This document shows, in pieces, positions 55,716 through 64,000 of a DNA stretch of 64,000 bases. The notes beneath the pieces were generated by a model. The model saw only the letters and a program-made list of their open reading frames with translations. It was not told where the DNA came from and searched no databases. The stretch covers positions 411,443 to 475,442 of the forward strand of contig NZ_LMNF01000003.1 of assembly GCF_001422485.1 (NCBI RefSeq), given 5' to 3'. The first letter of the stretch is position 1. Each line of letters opens with the position of its first letter. The stretch comes from Agreia sp. Leaf283. GTDB taxonomy: Bacteria > Actinomycetota > Actinomycetes > Actinomycetales > Microbacteriaceae. The translations under genes and the position numbers were made by a program.

Positions 55716-57074
55716 GTGTCCCGCCGCCTCCTCACCAGAGCACTGCAGCACTGGGTCGATCCCGAGAGGGTGTTCGTCGAGGTCTACTCTCGGCATCCGA
55801 ACGCCTTCTGGCTCGATTCCGGCGTCGATGCCACCGCGGGAACGAGCTACCTCGGAGCAGGCGAGCCGATCGCGTCGCCGCACGACCTGGCGGGACTCGT
55901 CGAACAGCTCCGAGATCGCAGGAGCGAGGTCGCCCTCGCCGAGGGCTCGGCCGACGGATTCGCCCTCGGCTGGGTGGGGTGGCTCTCCTACGAGTTCGGC
56001 GCGGCCCAGCATGGCGTCGACACCGAGCCGACCGGGCTGCCCGGTGCCGCCCTGCTCTGGGTCACCCGCGCGATCGCGTTCGACCACGACGCCGGCATCG
56101 TCACCCTTCTCGCCCTCGACGGCGAACCGGATGCCGCGGGCTGGCTCGACCGCACGGCCCGGCTGCTCGACACGGCCCGGCTGGGCCGCGACCCCGCCTT
56201 CGAACCGTTTCCACTCCCGGGACCCACCGGCATCCGGCCCCTCGAGCGGGCGCCCCGGGCGCAGTGGCGGCACGGCGCCGACGATTACGAGCATCTCGTG
56301 CGCGACTGCCAGGAGTCGATCAGGCAGGGCGACGCCTACCAGCTCTGCCTGACGAACCAGATCACCGCGGCCGTGCATCCCGACCCGCTCTCGACCTACC
56401 TCGCGGTGCGCGCCTCGAGCCCGAGTCACCACGGCGGCTACCTGCGCATCGACGGGGTGGCGCTCGTCAGCGCGAGCCCCGAGCGGTTTCTGCGGGTCGA
56501 CGCGGGCGGCTCGGTCGAGACGAAGCCGATCAAGGGCACCCGTCCGCGCGGCGAGACCGACGACGACGACGCCCGCCTGCGCGCCGAGCTCCTCGCCAGC
56601 GACAAGGAACGCGCCGAGAACCTCATGATCGTCGACCTGATGCGCAACGACCTCTCGCGGGTAGCGCTGCTCGGCTCGGTCGAGGTCACTCGTCTGCTCG
56701 CTATCGAGAGCTACAGCTCGGTGCACCAGCTCGTCAGCACGGTCACCGCGCAGCTGGCGCCGGACGCCGACTCCCTCGATGCCGTCGCCGCGCTGTTCCC
56801 CGCCGGCTCGATGACGGGAGCCCCGAAGATCAGCGCCATGCGCATCCTGAACAGGCTCGAGGGCGGACCGCGCGGGGTCTACGCCGGTGTCTTCGGCTAC
56901 CTCGGTCTCGACGGGGCGCTCGACCTGGCCATGGTGATCCGCAGCATCGTGCTCACCGCCGACGGCGCATCCATCGGCACGGGCGGGGGCATCACGGCCC
57001 TGTCGGTGCCCGAAGACGAGGTCGAGGAGACGCGCCTCAAGGCCGCACCCCTGTTGGATGCGCTCGGCCTGTAG
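55716..57074 (+). CDS. pabB: Aminodeoxychorismate synthase component I
   Basis: 452 residues of the chorismate-binding family. Key parts are RDCQESIRQGDAYQLCLTNQI, the catalytic PIKGTRPRG (K in PIKGT), DLMRNDLSRV and AGSMTGAPK. It adds ammonia to chorismate to make 4-amino-4-deoxychorismate. The glutaminase partner PabA is not encoded here, and PabC is across the divergent promoter. The start is GTG. Confidence 0.92.
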   Translation: MSRRLLTRALQHWVDPERVFVEVYSRHPNAFWLDSGVDATAGTSYLGAGEPIASPHDLAGLVEQLRDRRSEVALAEGSADGFALGWVGWLSYEFGAAQHGVDTEPTGLPGAALLWVTRAIAFDHDAGIVTLLALDGEPDAAGWLDRTARLLDTARLGRDPAFEPFPLPGPTGIRPLERAPRAQWRHGADDYEHLVRDCQESIRQGDAYQLCLTNQITAAVHPDPLSTYLAVRASSPSHHGGYLRIDGVALVSASPERFLRVDAGGSVETKPIKGTRPRGETDDDDARLRAELLASDKERAENLMIVDLMRNDLSRVALLGSVEVTRLLAIESYSSVHQLVSTVTAQLAPDADSLDAVAALFPAGSMTGAPKISAMRILNRLEGGPRGVYAGVFGYLGLDGALDLAMVIRSIVLTADGASIGTGGGITALSVPEDEVEETRLKAAPLLDALGL

Positions 57075-57086
57075 GCGGCAGGGCGG

Positions 57087-57686
57087 CTACAGCGCGCCGG
57101 GTTCGCCGACGGCCAGGTGGCATCCCGCCGCATGGTCGTTGACCAGACCCGCGTACTGCATCAGGGCGTACAGGGTGGTCGGTCCGACGAAGCGGTAGCC
57201 GAGCTTCTTGAGCGCGGCGCTCGCGGCCGCGGACTCCGGCGTCGACGCGGGAATCGAGGCGTAGGACTCGGGGGCGACCGTGCGCCGCGGGGGAGCGAAG
57301 CCCCAGAGGAGGGCGTCGAGAGCGCCCGGGTGGTGCTCGACGAGTCGCTTCGTCGCCCCCGCGTTCGAGATGGCGGCGCTGATCTTCGCCCGGTTGCGCA
57401 CGATCCGCGCATCCGCCAGCAGCCGGTCGAGGTCACCGTCGTCGAAGGCCGCCACCTTCTCGATGTCGAACGACGAGAACGCGTCGCGGAAGGCCTCGCG
57501 CTTGCGCAGGATGGTGATCCACGACAGCCCGGCCTGGAAGGTCTCGAGGCAGAGCTTCTCGAAGAGCGGCTGGTCGCCGTGCAGGGGCCTGCCCCACTCC
57601 TCGTCGTGGTACGGCAGCATCTCGGGTGCCGAGTGGGCCCAGCCGCAGCGGGTCGTTCCGTCGGCGTCGGTGATGGTCGCATCCAC
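57087..57686 (-). CDS. tag: DNA-3-methyladenine glycosylase I
   Basis: 199 residues. [47 protein letters not shown] is the Tag start with its zinc-binding Cys and His, and a C-terminal zinc site is made by NDHAAGCHL. The catalytic Glu is in the EEWG segment. It removes 3-methyladenine from DNA. Monofunctional, stand-alone, divergent from leuS and convergent with pabB. Confidence 0.95.
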   Translation of the reverse strand: MDATITDADGTTRCGWAHSAPEMLPYHDEEWGRPLHGDQPLFEKLCLETFQAGLSWITILRKREAFRDAFSSFDIEKVAAFDDGDLDRLLADARIVRNRAKISAAISNAGATKRLVEHHPGALDALLWGFAPPRRTVAPESYASIPASTPESAAASAALKKLGYRFVGPTTLYALMQYAGLVNDHAAGCHLAVGEPGAL

Positions 57687-57829
57687 GCCTTCAACGATAC
57701 GCGGCGGGCAGGTTTAGTACGATGGATTGCTGCCGCGCCCCGGTGCCACGGAAGAAGTCGTGCGTCCCGGGTGTCCACCGCGGCGATCTTGGCCCCAGCA
57801 GCCGAACCCAAGCAAGAATTGAGAGTCGC

Positions 57830-60418
57830 GTGACCATCGAAACGACGAGCGCCGAGCAGTACGATCCCCGCAACGACCCGGCCCTCCACTACGACTTCGC
57901 CGCCATCCAGAACAAGTGGCTCCCTCGCTGGGACGAGATGCAGCCGTTCAAGACCGACCTCGACGGCGACAAGCGCCCGCGCAAGTACGTGCTCGACATG
58001 TTCCCGTACCCGTCGGGCGACCTGCACATGGGCCACGCCGAGGCGTACGCACTCGGAGACGTCATCGCCCGCTACTGGCGCCAGCAGGGATTCAACGTTC
58101 TGCACCCCATCGGCTGGGACTCCTTCGGCCTGCCGGCGGAGAACGCCGCCATCAAGCGCGGCCTCGACCCGCGCCAGTGGACCTACGACAACATCGAGCA
58201 GCAGAAGCGCAGCATGCGCCGCTACGCCGCCTCGTTCGACTGGGATCGCGTGCTGCACACCAGCGACCCCGAGTACTACAAGTGGAACCAGTGGCTGTTC
58301 CTGCAGATGTACAAGAAGGGCCTCGCCTACCGCAAGGCCAGCTGGGTCAACTGGGACCCGGTAGACCAGACCGTGCTCGCCAACGAGCAGGTGCTGCCCG
58401 ACGGCACCTCCGAGCGCAGCGGCGCCGTGGTCGTCAAGAAGAAGCTCACCCAGTGGTACTTCAAGATCACCGACTACGCCGACCGCCTGCTCGACGACCT
58501 GAACCAGCTCGAGGGCTCGTGGCCCTCGAAGGTGCTGAGCATGCAGCGCAACTGGATCGGCCGCTCGATCGGGGCCGACGTCGACTTCGCCGTCGAGGGC
58601 CGCGACGAGCCCGTCACCGTGTTCACCACGCGCCCCGACACGCTCTTCGGTGCGACCTTCATGGTCGTCGCCCCCGACTCCGACCTCGCCATCGAACTGG
58701 CGGCCGAGTCGACCCCCGAGGTGCAGGCTGCCTTCAAGACCTACCTGACCGCAGTGCAGAAGAGCACCGAGACCGAGCGCCAGGCCACCGACCGGCCCAA
58801 GACCGGTGTGTTCCTCGAGCGCTACGCGATCAACCCGGTCAACGGAGAGCGCATGCCCATCTGGGCCGCCGACTACGTGCTCGCCGACTACGGAACCGGC
58901 GCCGTCATGGCCGTGCCCGCGCACGACCAGCGCGACCTCGACTTCGCCCGCGCGTTCGACCTGCCGATCCGTATGGTCGTCGACGTCACCGCTCCGGCGA
59001 CCGGCGCCATCCCGATCATCACCGATGAGATGCTCGACGACCCGAACTTCGGCAGCTACGACCCCGCCGTCACGGGCATCGCGCTCGCGGGCGACGGCCG
59101 ACTCATGAACTCGGGACCGCTGAATGGTCTCTCCAAGGTCAACGCCATCAAGAAGGCCATCGAGGTCCTGCAGCAGCAGGGCGCAGGCCGGCCGGCCAAG
59201 AACTACCGGCTGCGCGACTGGCTGATCTCGCGCCAGCGCTACTGGGGCACGCCCATCCCGATCATCCATGGCGAGAACGGCGAGGAGATCCCCGTTCCCG
59301 AGGACCAGCTCCCCGTGCTGCTGCCCTCGAGCGACGGTCTCGACCTCAAGCCGCGCGGCAGCTCGCCGCTCGGCGCCGCGGAGGACTGGGTCAACGTGAC
59401 CAATCCTGTCGACGGAACGCCGGCGCTGCGCGACGCCGACACGATGGACACCTTCGTCGACAGCTCGTGGTACTTCCTGCGCTTCCTCAACCCGCACGAC
59501 AGCGAGAAGGCGTTCGACCCGAAGGACGTCGACAAGTGGGCGCCCGTCGACCAGTACGTGGGCGGCGTCACGCACGCGATCCTGCACCTGCTCTACGCCC
59601 GCTTCATCACGAAGGTGCTGTTCGACCTCGGCCTCGTCTCGTTCACCGAGCCCTTCAGCGCGCTGCTGAACCAGGGCATGGTGCTCATGGACGGCTCGGC
59701 GATGTCGAAATCAAAGGGCAACATCGTGCAGCTGAGCGACCAGCTCGACGAGCACGGCGTCGACGCGGTGCGCCTCACCATGGCGTTCGCCGGCCCGCCC
59801 GAAGACGACATCGACTGGGCCGATGTGTCACCCGCCGGCTCGTCGAAGTTCCTGGCACGCGCGTGGCGCCTGGCGGGCGACGTCACCAGTCGCCCCGAGG
59901 TCAACTGGCGCGACGGCGACATCGCCCTCCGCCGAGTCACTCACCGGTTCCTGGCCGAGGCTCCCGGCCTCATCGAGGCGTTCAAGTTCAACGTGGTCGT
60001 GGCCCGCATCATGGAGCTCGTAAACGTGACCCGCAAGGCCGTCGACTCGGGCCCCGGCGGCGCAGACCCCGCCGTGCGCGAGGCCGTCGAGACCGTGGCC
60101 CTGGGGCTCAGCCTGTTCGCGCCCTACACGGCGGAGGACATGTGGGAGCGTCTCGGCTACCCGGCCTCCATCTCGGCGTACGGCTGGCGCGGAGCCGACC
60201 CGGCCCTGCTCACCGAGGAGTCGGTGACCGCGGTCGTTCAGGTCGACGGCAAGGTGCGCGACCGCCTCGAGGTGGCGCCCACGATCGCCGGCAGCGACCT
60301 CGAGTCGCTGGCGCGAGCATCCGCCGCCGTGCAGCGGGCGATCGGCGACCGGCAGATCGTCAACGTCGTGGTGCGCGCGCCGCGCGTGGTGAGCATCGCG
60401 ACGAAGCCGGCCGAGTAG
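57830..60418 (+). CDS. leuS: Leucyl-tRNA synthetase
   Basis: 862 residues. The HIGH signature is HMGH (66-69) and the KMSKS loop is AMSKSKGN (about 622-629). The editing domain (about 230-420, with [12 protein letters not shown]) and the C-terminal tRNA-binding region are complete. It charges tRNA-Leu. The GTG start 57830 follows GAGAG and gives the conserved N-terminus; an in-frame ATG at 57722 would add 36 unconserved residues. No T-box was recognised in the leader. Confidence 0.96.
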   Translation: MTIETTSAEQYDPRNDPALHYDFAAIQNKWLPRWDEMQPFKTDLDGDKRPRKYVLDMFPYPSGDLHMGHAEAYALGDVIARYWRQQGFNVLHPIGWDSFGLPAENAAIKRGLDPRQWTYDNIEQQKRSMRRYAASFDWDRVLHTSDPEYYKWNQWLFLQMYKKGLAYRKASWVNWDPVDQTVLANEQVLPDGTSERSGAVVVKKKLTQWYFKITDYADRLLDDLNQLEGSWPSKVLSMQRNWIGRSIGADVDFAVEGRDEPVTVFTTRPDTLFGATFMVVAPDSDLAIELAAESTPEVQAAFKTYLTAVQKSTETERQATDRPKTGVFLERYAINPVNGERMPIWAADYVLADYGTGAVMAVPAHDQRDLDFARAFDLPIRMVVDVTAPATGAIPIITDEMLDDPNFGSYDPAVTGIALAGDGRLMNSGPLNGLSKVNAIKKAIEVLQQQGAGRPAKNYRLRDWLISRQRYWGTPIPIIHGENGEEIPVPEDQLPVLLPSSDGLDLKPRGSSPLGAAEDWVNVTNPVDGTPALRDADTMDTFVDSSWYFLRFLNPHDSEKAFDPKDVDKWAPVDQYVGGVTHAILHLLYARFITKVLFDLGLVSFTEPFSALLNQGMVLMDGSAMSKSKGNIVQLSDQLDEHGVDAVRLTMAFAGPPEDDIDWADVSPAGSSKFLARAWRLAGDVTSRPEVNWRDGDIALRRVTHRFLAEAPGLIEAFKFNVVVARIMELVNVTRKAVDSGPGGADPAVREAVETVALGLSLFAPYTAEDMWERLGYPASISAYGWRGADPALLTEESVTAVVQVDGKVRDRLEVAPTIAGSDLESLARASAAVQRAIGDRQIVNVVVRAPRVVSIATKPAE

Positions 60419-60440
60419 CGGCCCACCCCTCCTCACCAAT

Positions 60441-60482
60441 CGCCCCGGTGCGCGCGCTGTTCACAGTGCGCACACCGGGGCG
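60441..60482 (+). terminator. Long hairpin after leuS
   Basis: CGCCCCGGTG pairs with CACCGGGGCG, with further GCGC and CTGT/ACAG pairs around a TC loop, giving a nearly continuous 42-base palindrome. It lacks a T run. It may stop leuS transcripts or mark a protein-binding site. Confidence 0.6.
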
Positions 60483-60517
60483 ATCGTCGTCGGTGGTCGC
60501 GCGCCTAGCGTGGTCGC

Positions 60518-61177
60518 ATGGATGCCGAATCGCCGCCACCGGCGCGGGCTCGGCTCGGCATCGGGGTCGGCGCAGGCATCGTCATCGTGCTCGCGGTGCT
60601 CGTCGTGGCCGTGCTGGTGTCGGCGCTGGCGCCGCGGGGCAGCAGCGAGGTCCTCGTGACGAATCCGGGTGGCGCCACGATCGACTCGATCCCCGACAGC
60701 GCGGCTCCGCCGGCTCCGGATGCCGATGGCCAGGCGGCCGCATCGGTCATCTTCGTGCACGTGCTCGGCCAGGTGGCGAAGCCCGGGCTGTACGAGCTGC
60801 GCGAGGGCGCCCGAGTCGTCGACGCCGTTGCCGCAGCCGGGGGATACACGGCGGAGGCCGACCAGGCGCAGCTGAATCTCGCCCGGGTCGTCATCGATGG
60901 AGAGCAGCTCTATGCGCCGGCGGTGGGCGAGGTTCTTCCGCAGCCGCCAGGGGATGCGGCGACCGGTGCGGGTGACTCGGCGCCCGCCGCGGTCGATCTG
61001 AACACCGCCGACGCGGCTGCCCTCGAGACCCTGCCCCGCATCGGGCCGGAGACGGCGAAGAAGATCATCGACTACCGAGACGAGCACGGGCCGTTCACCT
61101 CGCTCGACCAACTGCTCGAGGTTCCGGGAATCGGGCAGAAGACGCTCGACGGTCTTCGCGATGCGGCGGTCGTATGA
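60518..61177 (+). CDS. comEA: ComEA family DNA-binding protein
   Basis: 219 residues. One N-terminal membrane helix (about 14-37), an SLBB domain (about 78-140, VFVHVLGQVAKPGLYELREGARVVDAVAAAGG) and a C-terminal double helix-hairpin-helix (VDLNTADAAALETLPRIGPETAKKIIDYRDEHGPFTSLDQLLEVPGIGQKTL). It binds incoming double-stranded DNA on the cell surface in competent bacteria. Coupled to comEC by a four-base overlap. The ATG lies 36 bases after the leuS hairpin. Confidence 0.92.
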   Translation: MDAESPPPARARLGIGVGAGIVIVLAVLVVAVLVSALAPRGSSEVLVTNPGGATIDSIPDSAAPPAPDADGQAAASVIFVHVLGQVAKPGLYELREGARVVDAVAAAGGYTAEADQAQLNLARVVIDGEQLYAPAVGEVLPQPPGDAATGAGDSAPAAVDLNTADAAALETLPRIGPETAKKIIDYRDEHGPFTSLDQLLEVPGIGQKTLDGLRDAAVV

Positions 61178-63654
61178 CCGGGTCGGCGGCGGAGGAGCAG
61201 CGTTCGACGGGCTCGCGATTCGCCGATCATCGCCTCACAGTTCCGGCCGGTGTCACCTGGGCTGCGGCATTCGTGATCGTCGCACGACCGCGCGACGCGG
61301 CCGCCGCGCTGCTGGGGGCCGTCGCCGTGCTGCTCGTCTGCCTGCTGCTCCAGCGCGGACTGGCTGCGAGACGCCGGCTGTCGCCGTCGGGCCGTGTCGG
61401 CGAGGGTCTGCGCCGAGTGCTTCCCACTATCGCGGTCTGCGCCGCGCTCTGCTCGTGCGTGGCGGCGGCCGTGCTCGTCATGCAGCCGGCCCGGGAGCCC
61501 CCTCTGCTCGTCGACTCGGCGCAGAGGGCGTTGACCGCCCAGCTCTCGGTCACGGGTACTCCCTCCGAGACGGCGCACTCGGGATTCGGCGGAGAGGCCG
61601 TGTCGGGCGTGCGGTTCGAGGCGACCCTCGAACGCATCGACGACGGCCGCGGTCGCAGCGACGTGACGTCGACGCGGGTTCTGCTCTTCGTCGACGGCCT
61701 CGACACGGCCGACGCCCCCGCGATCGGGTCGACCATCCGCGTCGAGGGCCGTTTCCGCGCCACCGACGACGGGTCGCAAACATCCTGGCTCGTCTTCGTC
61801 GAGGGTCATCCCCAGATCATCCGGCAGCCGGGCTGGCACCTCGCCTGGGCGGCGGGACTCCGTGCAGGGTTCGCCGACGCCGCGCGTAGTCTCCCGGGCG
61901 ACGGTGCCCACCTGGTTCCCGGGCTCGCGCTGGGCGACGATTCGCTCGTCGACGCATCGCTCGATCAGGCGATGAAAGACAGCGGGCTCAGCCACCTCAC
62001 GGCCGTGTCCGGTGCCAACTGCGCCATCGTCATCGCTGGCGCGCTGCTGCTCGCCGGATTCGCCGGACTCCGTCGGGTGGCGCGGCTGTGCGCGGCCGGG
62101 GCCGTGCTCGTGCTGTTCGTGGTGCTCGTGACTCCGCAGCCGAGCGTCGTGCGGGCGGCGGCCATGGCCGCGATCGTGCTGTTGTCGATCGGTGCATCGA
62201 GATCGGCGCGGGGGGTGCCCGTGCTCTGCCTTGCCGTCGTGAGCCTCATCGTCACCGATCCGTGGCTCTCGCACAGCTTCGGCTTCGCCCTGTCCGCTCT
62301 CGCCACCGCCGGCCTGCTGGTGCTCACTCGTCCGCTCACGACCTTGCTCCGACGGTGGATGCCCTCCTGGCTCGCCGCCGTCATCGCCGTTCCGCTCGCG
62401 GCCCAGATCGCCTGCCAGCCGGTGCTCGCCCTGCTCACGCCCACGATCGCGCCCTACAGCATCCCGGCGAATCTGCTCGCGGCTCCGGCGGCGCCGGTCG
62501 CCACCGTCGTCGGGCTGCTGGCCTGCCTCCTCGGCGCGATCGTGCCTCCGCTCGCCGTTCCGGCGGCCTGGCTGTGCTGGCTTCCCGCCGCCTGGATCGG
62601 GGCGGTCGCCCGCTTCTTCGCCGACGCGCCCGGCGCCCGGTTGCCCTGGGTACCGGGCGTAGTCGGCGCCCTTCTCGTCGTCGCGCTCACTGGGTCGGCG
62701 CTCTGGGTCGTGCTCTCCTCCCACGCACCGCGACTCCGTCGTGCGGCGGGCGTGCTGCTGGTGACCGCGATCGTGGGGGTCTACGGCGGCGTGCTCGTCG
62801 GAGGCACGATCGCCCTGCGGCTCTCCGTGCCGCAGAACTGGCGCATCGCGGCCTGCGATATCGGTCAGGGCGACGCGGTGCTCGTGAGAAGCGGAGACTC
62901 CGTCGCCCTCATCGACACGGGCCCGGAGCCGGAGGCCCTCCGATCGTGCCTCGACAGGATGCAGATCGACCGCATCGATCTGCTGGTGCTCACGCATTTC
63001 GACCTCGACCACATCGGCGGTGTCGCCGCGGTGGCGGGAATGGTCGACACCGCACTGATCGGGCCGACCGATGGGCCCGCCGACGAGGCCGTGGTGCGAC
63101 GGGTGATCGAATCCGGTGCGGCCGTGCACGAAGCCGTGCGGGGAGATCATGGGACGCTCGGTGCCCTGACGTGGGGCGTGCTGTGGCCTCTCGAGCGCAC
63201 GACGCTGCGAGGCAACGGGGCGAGCGTCACCCTTCGCTTCTCAGGCGATCTCGACGCCCTCTTCCTGGGCGACCTCGGCGAGAGCGATCAGCTGCAGCTC
63301 CTGGCCGAGGGGCCGCTCGCTCCGGTCGACGTGGTGAAGGTCGCCCACCACGGCTCGGGCGACCAGAGCGCCGAGCTCTACGATCGTATCCACGCCCGCG
63401 CCGGCATCATCTCCGTGGGCGCCGACAACGACTACGGGCATCCGAACGACCGCATCCTCGAGATCCTTGCCGGCACCGCCACCCGCGTGTTCCGCACCGA
63501 CCAGCTAGGGCTGATCGTCATCTCCATCGAGGGCGACGAGACAATCGTGTGGAGCGAGAGGACGGCATCCGCTACTGTGGCGAGTCTCTTGTCTGCACCC
63601 TGTGCGACTCCTTGGCATCGACAAGTCTCTTATGGATCAAGCGCGTGCATATGA
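61174..63654 (+). CDS. comEC: ComEC/Rec2 family DNA internalisation protein
   Basis: 826 residues: an N-terminal hydrophobic region and OB-like domain, the Competence domain with about eight helices (residues 240-520, HLTAVSGANCAIV), and a C-terminal metallo-beta-lactamase domain (about 545-790) with THFDLDHIGG and VAHHGSGDQSAEL. It forms the channel for single-stranded DNA uptake; the MBL domain is thought to degrade the other strand. The C-terminal 20 residues (VASLLSAPCATPWHRQ...) are not conserved-looking, so the true stop should be checked. ATG overlaps the comEA TGA. Confidence 0.92.
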   Translation: MTGSAAEEQRSTGSRFADHRLTVPAGVTWAAAFVIVARPRDAAAALLGAVAVLLVCLLLQRGLAARRRLSPSGRVGEGLRRVLPTIAVCAALCSCVAAAVLVMQPAREPPLLVDSAQRALTAQLSVTGTPSETAHSGFGGEAVSGVRFEATLERIDDGRGRSDVTSTRVLLFVDGLDTADAPAIGSTIRVEGRFRATDDGSQTSWLVFVEGHPQIIRQPGWHLAWAAGLRAGFADAARSLPGDGAHLVPGLALGDDSLVDASLDQAMKDSGLSHLTAVSGANCAIVIAGALLLAGFAGLRRVARLCAAGAVLVLFVVLVTPQPSVVRAAAMAAIVLLSIGASRSARGVPVLCLAVVSLIVTDPWLSHSFGFALSALATAGLLVLTRPLTTLLRRWMPSWLAAVIAVPLAAQIACQPVLALLTPTIAPYSIPANLLAAPAAPVATVVGLLACLLGAIVPPLAVPAAWLCWLPAAWIGAVARFFADAPGARLPWVPGVVGALLVVALTGSALWVVLSSHAPRLRRAAGVLLVTAIVGVYGGVLVGGTIALRLSVPQNWRIAACDIGQGDAVLVRSGDSVALIDTGPEPEALRSCLDRMQIDRIDLLVLTHFDLDHIGGVAAVAGMVDTALIGPTDGPADEAVVRRVIESGAAVHEAVRGDHGTLGALTWGVLWPLERTTLRGNGASVTLRFSGDLDALFLGDLGESDQLQLLAEGPLAPVDVVKVAHHGSGDQSAELYDRIHARAGIISVGADNDYGHPNDRILEILAGTATRVFRTDQLGLIVISIEGDETIVWSERTASATVASLLSAPCATPWHRQVSYGSSACI

Positions 63655-63661
63655 TGTCTAC

Positions 63662-64000
63662 ATGAGCAGCGACGACGACCGTTGGTCGCCCGTCGATGTG
63701 GTGATATTCACGCTCGCGTCGCTTGCACTGGTCGGCGTGATCACGGGCAGCGTCCTTGTTATGACGGCCAAGCGCAGCAGCGCCTACCTCGCGCCCCTCG
63801 AGGTCGGTGCATATCCGGGCAGCGTGACCGCCCTCGTGTGCGCCGCGGTGGTTCTGCTGGGGGCTGTACTCCTGCGCCATCCTGCAGCGATCGGCTGCAT
63901 GGCCCTGTTCAGCGGACTTCTGTTCGCGCTGCCCGCGTACGCCTCATTCATCACGACGAGACGGGCGTCATCGGCAGTCGAGACGCCGAGCGGCGACGTG
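63662..64000 (+). CDS. Membrane protein, 5' part (cut by window edge)
   Basis: An open frame from ATG 63662 to the edge gives at least 113 residues: MSSDDDRWSPVDVV, then three predicted helices (about 11-33, 54-73 and 78-97). An upstream ATG pair at 63651 and 63654 belongs to the comEC end. No family is recognised. In relatives holA is often next to comEC, so this gene may be an insertion or that gene may follow. Confidence 0.6.
   Translation, partial: MSSDDDRWSPVDVVIFTLASLALVGVITGSVLVMTAKRSSAYLAPLEVGAYPGSVTALVCAAVVLLGAVLLRHPAAIGCMALFSGLLFALPAYASFITTRRASSAVETPSGDV

Noticed and set aside
57722-57829. N-terminal extension or Cys-rich leader peptide (MDCC...) ahead of leuS
   Set aside because: The frame is continuous with leuS and lacks a stop, and LeuS homology begins after GTG 57830; it is neither a separate leader peptide nor a needed extension. 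No T-box features (AGGGUGGNACCGCG-like) were seen.
57161-59587. An 808-codon antisense frame over leuS
   Set aside because: No ribosome site, no domain, and GC-shadow composition; leuS and tag on the proper strands explain the DNA.

Overview
The window is 64 kb of a high-GC actinobacterial chromosome, most likely from the family Microbacteriaceae. The evidence is the core order rplU-rpmA-obg-proB-proA-nadD-rsfS-tRNA-Ala, a mycothiol-type Rv2466c-like nitroreductase, CydABDC, DnaE2 with a DUF6504 protein, and frequent GTG and leaderless-looking starts. This assignment is inferred from gene content and style, not from a database match. Coding density is very high and no gene-free stretch exceeds 300 bases. 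I found no rRNA, CRISPR array, integrase or transposase.

Region 1 (1-10560) is mostly core. It holds a DUF4031 protein, a probable metal (zinc-type) permease with its TIGR03943 partner and a secreted Ig-like protein, then ribosomal proteins L21 and L27, GTPase Obg, proline synthesis (ProB, ProA), NAD synthesis (NadD), ribosome silencing factor RsfS and tRNA-Ala(GGC) with a strong terminator.

Region 2 (10638-25558) is an accessory catabolic locus that begins right behind the tRNA gene. On the minus strand, SDR, GntR/FCD regulator and SMP-30 lactonase are joined by ATGA overlaps. On the plus strand are another SDR and a GH42 beta-galactosidase. A divergent LacI regulator faces an ABC sugar importer (lipoprotein plus two permeases, no ATPase) and a GH78 alpha-L-rhamnosidase, with tandem 16-bp operators between them. 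An alpha/beta-hydrolase, a third SDR and a PucR-like regulator follow. Together these suggest import of a rhamnose- and galactose-containing glycoside, intracellular cleavage, and partly oxidative sugar metabolism.

Region 3 (25622-34064) holds stress and efflux genes: a VOC protein, TetR plus a DHA2 drug exporter, a FUSC transporter divergent from MarR, a UbiA-type prenyltransferase, a secreted lytic transglycosylase-like protein, a mycothiol nitroreductase homologue lacking its second active-site cysteine, YceI and TMEM175. Several regulators have clear palindromes at their promoters.

Region 4 (34074-42743) is rich in DNA repair: an AlkZ-like winged-helix protein, DnaE2 with DUF6504 behind a 25-bp palindrome, and an SRAP (HMCES/YedK) protein. 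An alpha/beta-hydrolase, an App1-type phosphatase and a TetR regulator are interspersed.

Region 5 (42882-49004) carries an OpuC-type osmoprotectant ABC system, a CPBP membrane protease, a DedA protein and an M56 peptidase/BlaI repressor pair. Region 6 (49101-54904) is the cytochrome bd operon cydABDC, divergent from blaI across two near-identical palindromic operators. Region 7 (54912-64000) holds folate genes pabC/pabB, 3-methyladenine glycosylase tag, leuS, competence-type comEA/comEC and the start of a membrane protein cut by the window edge.
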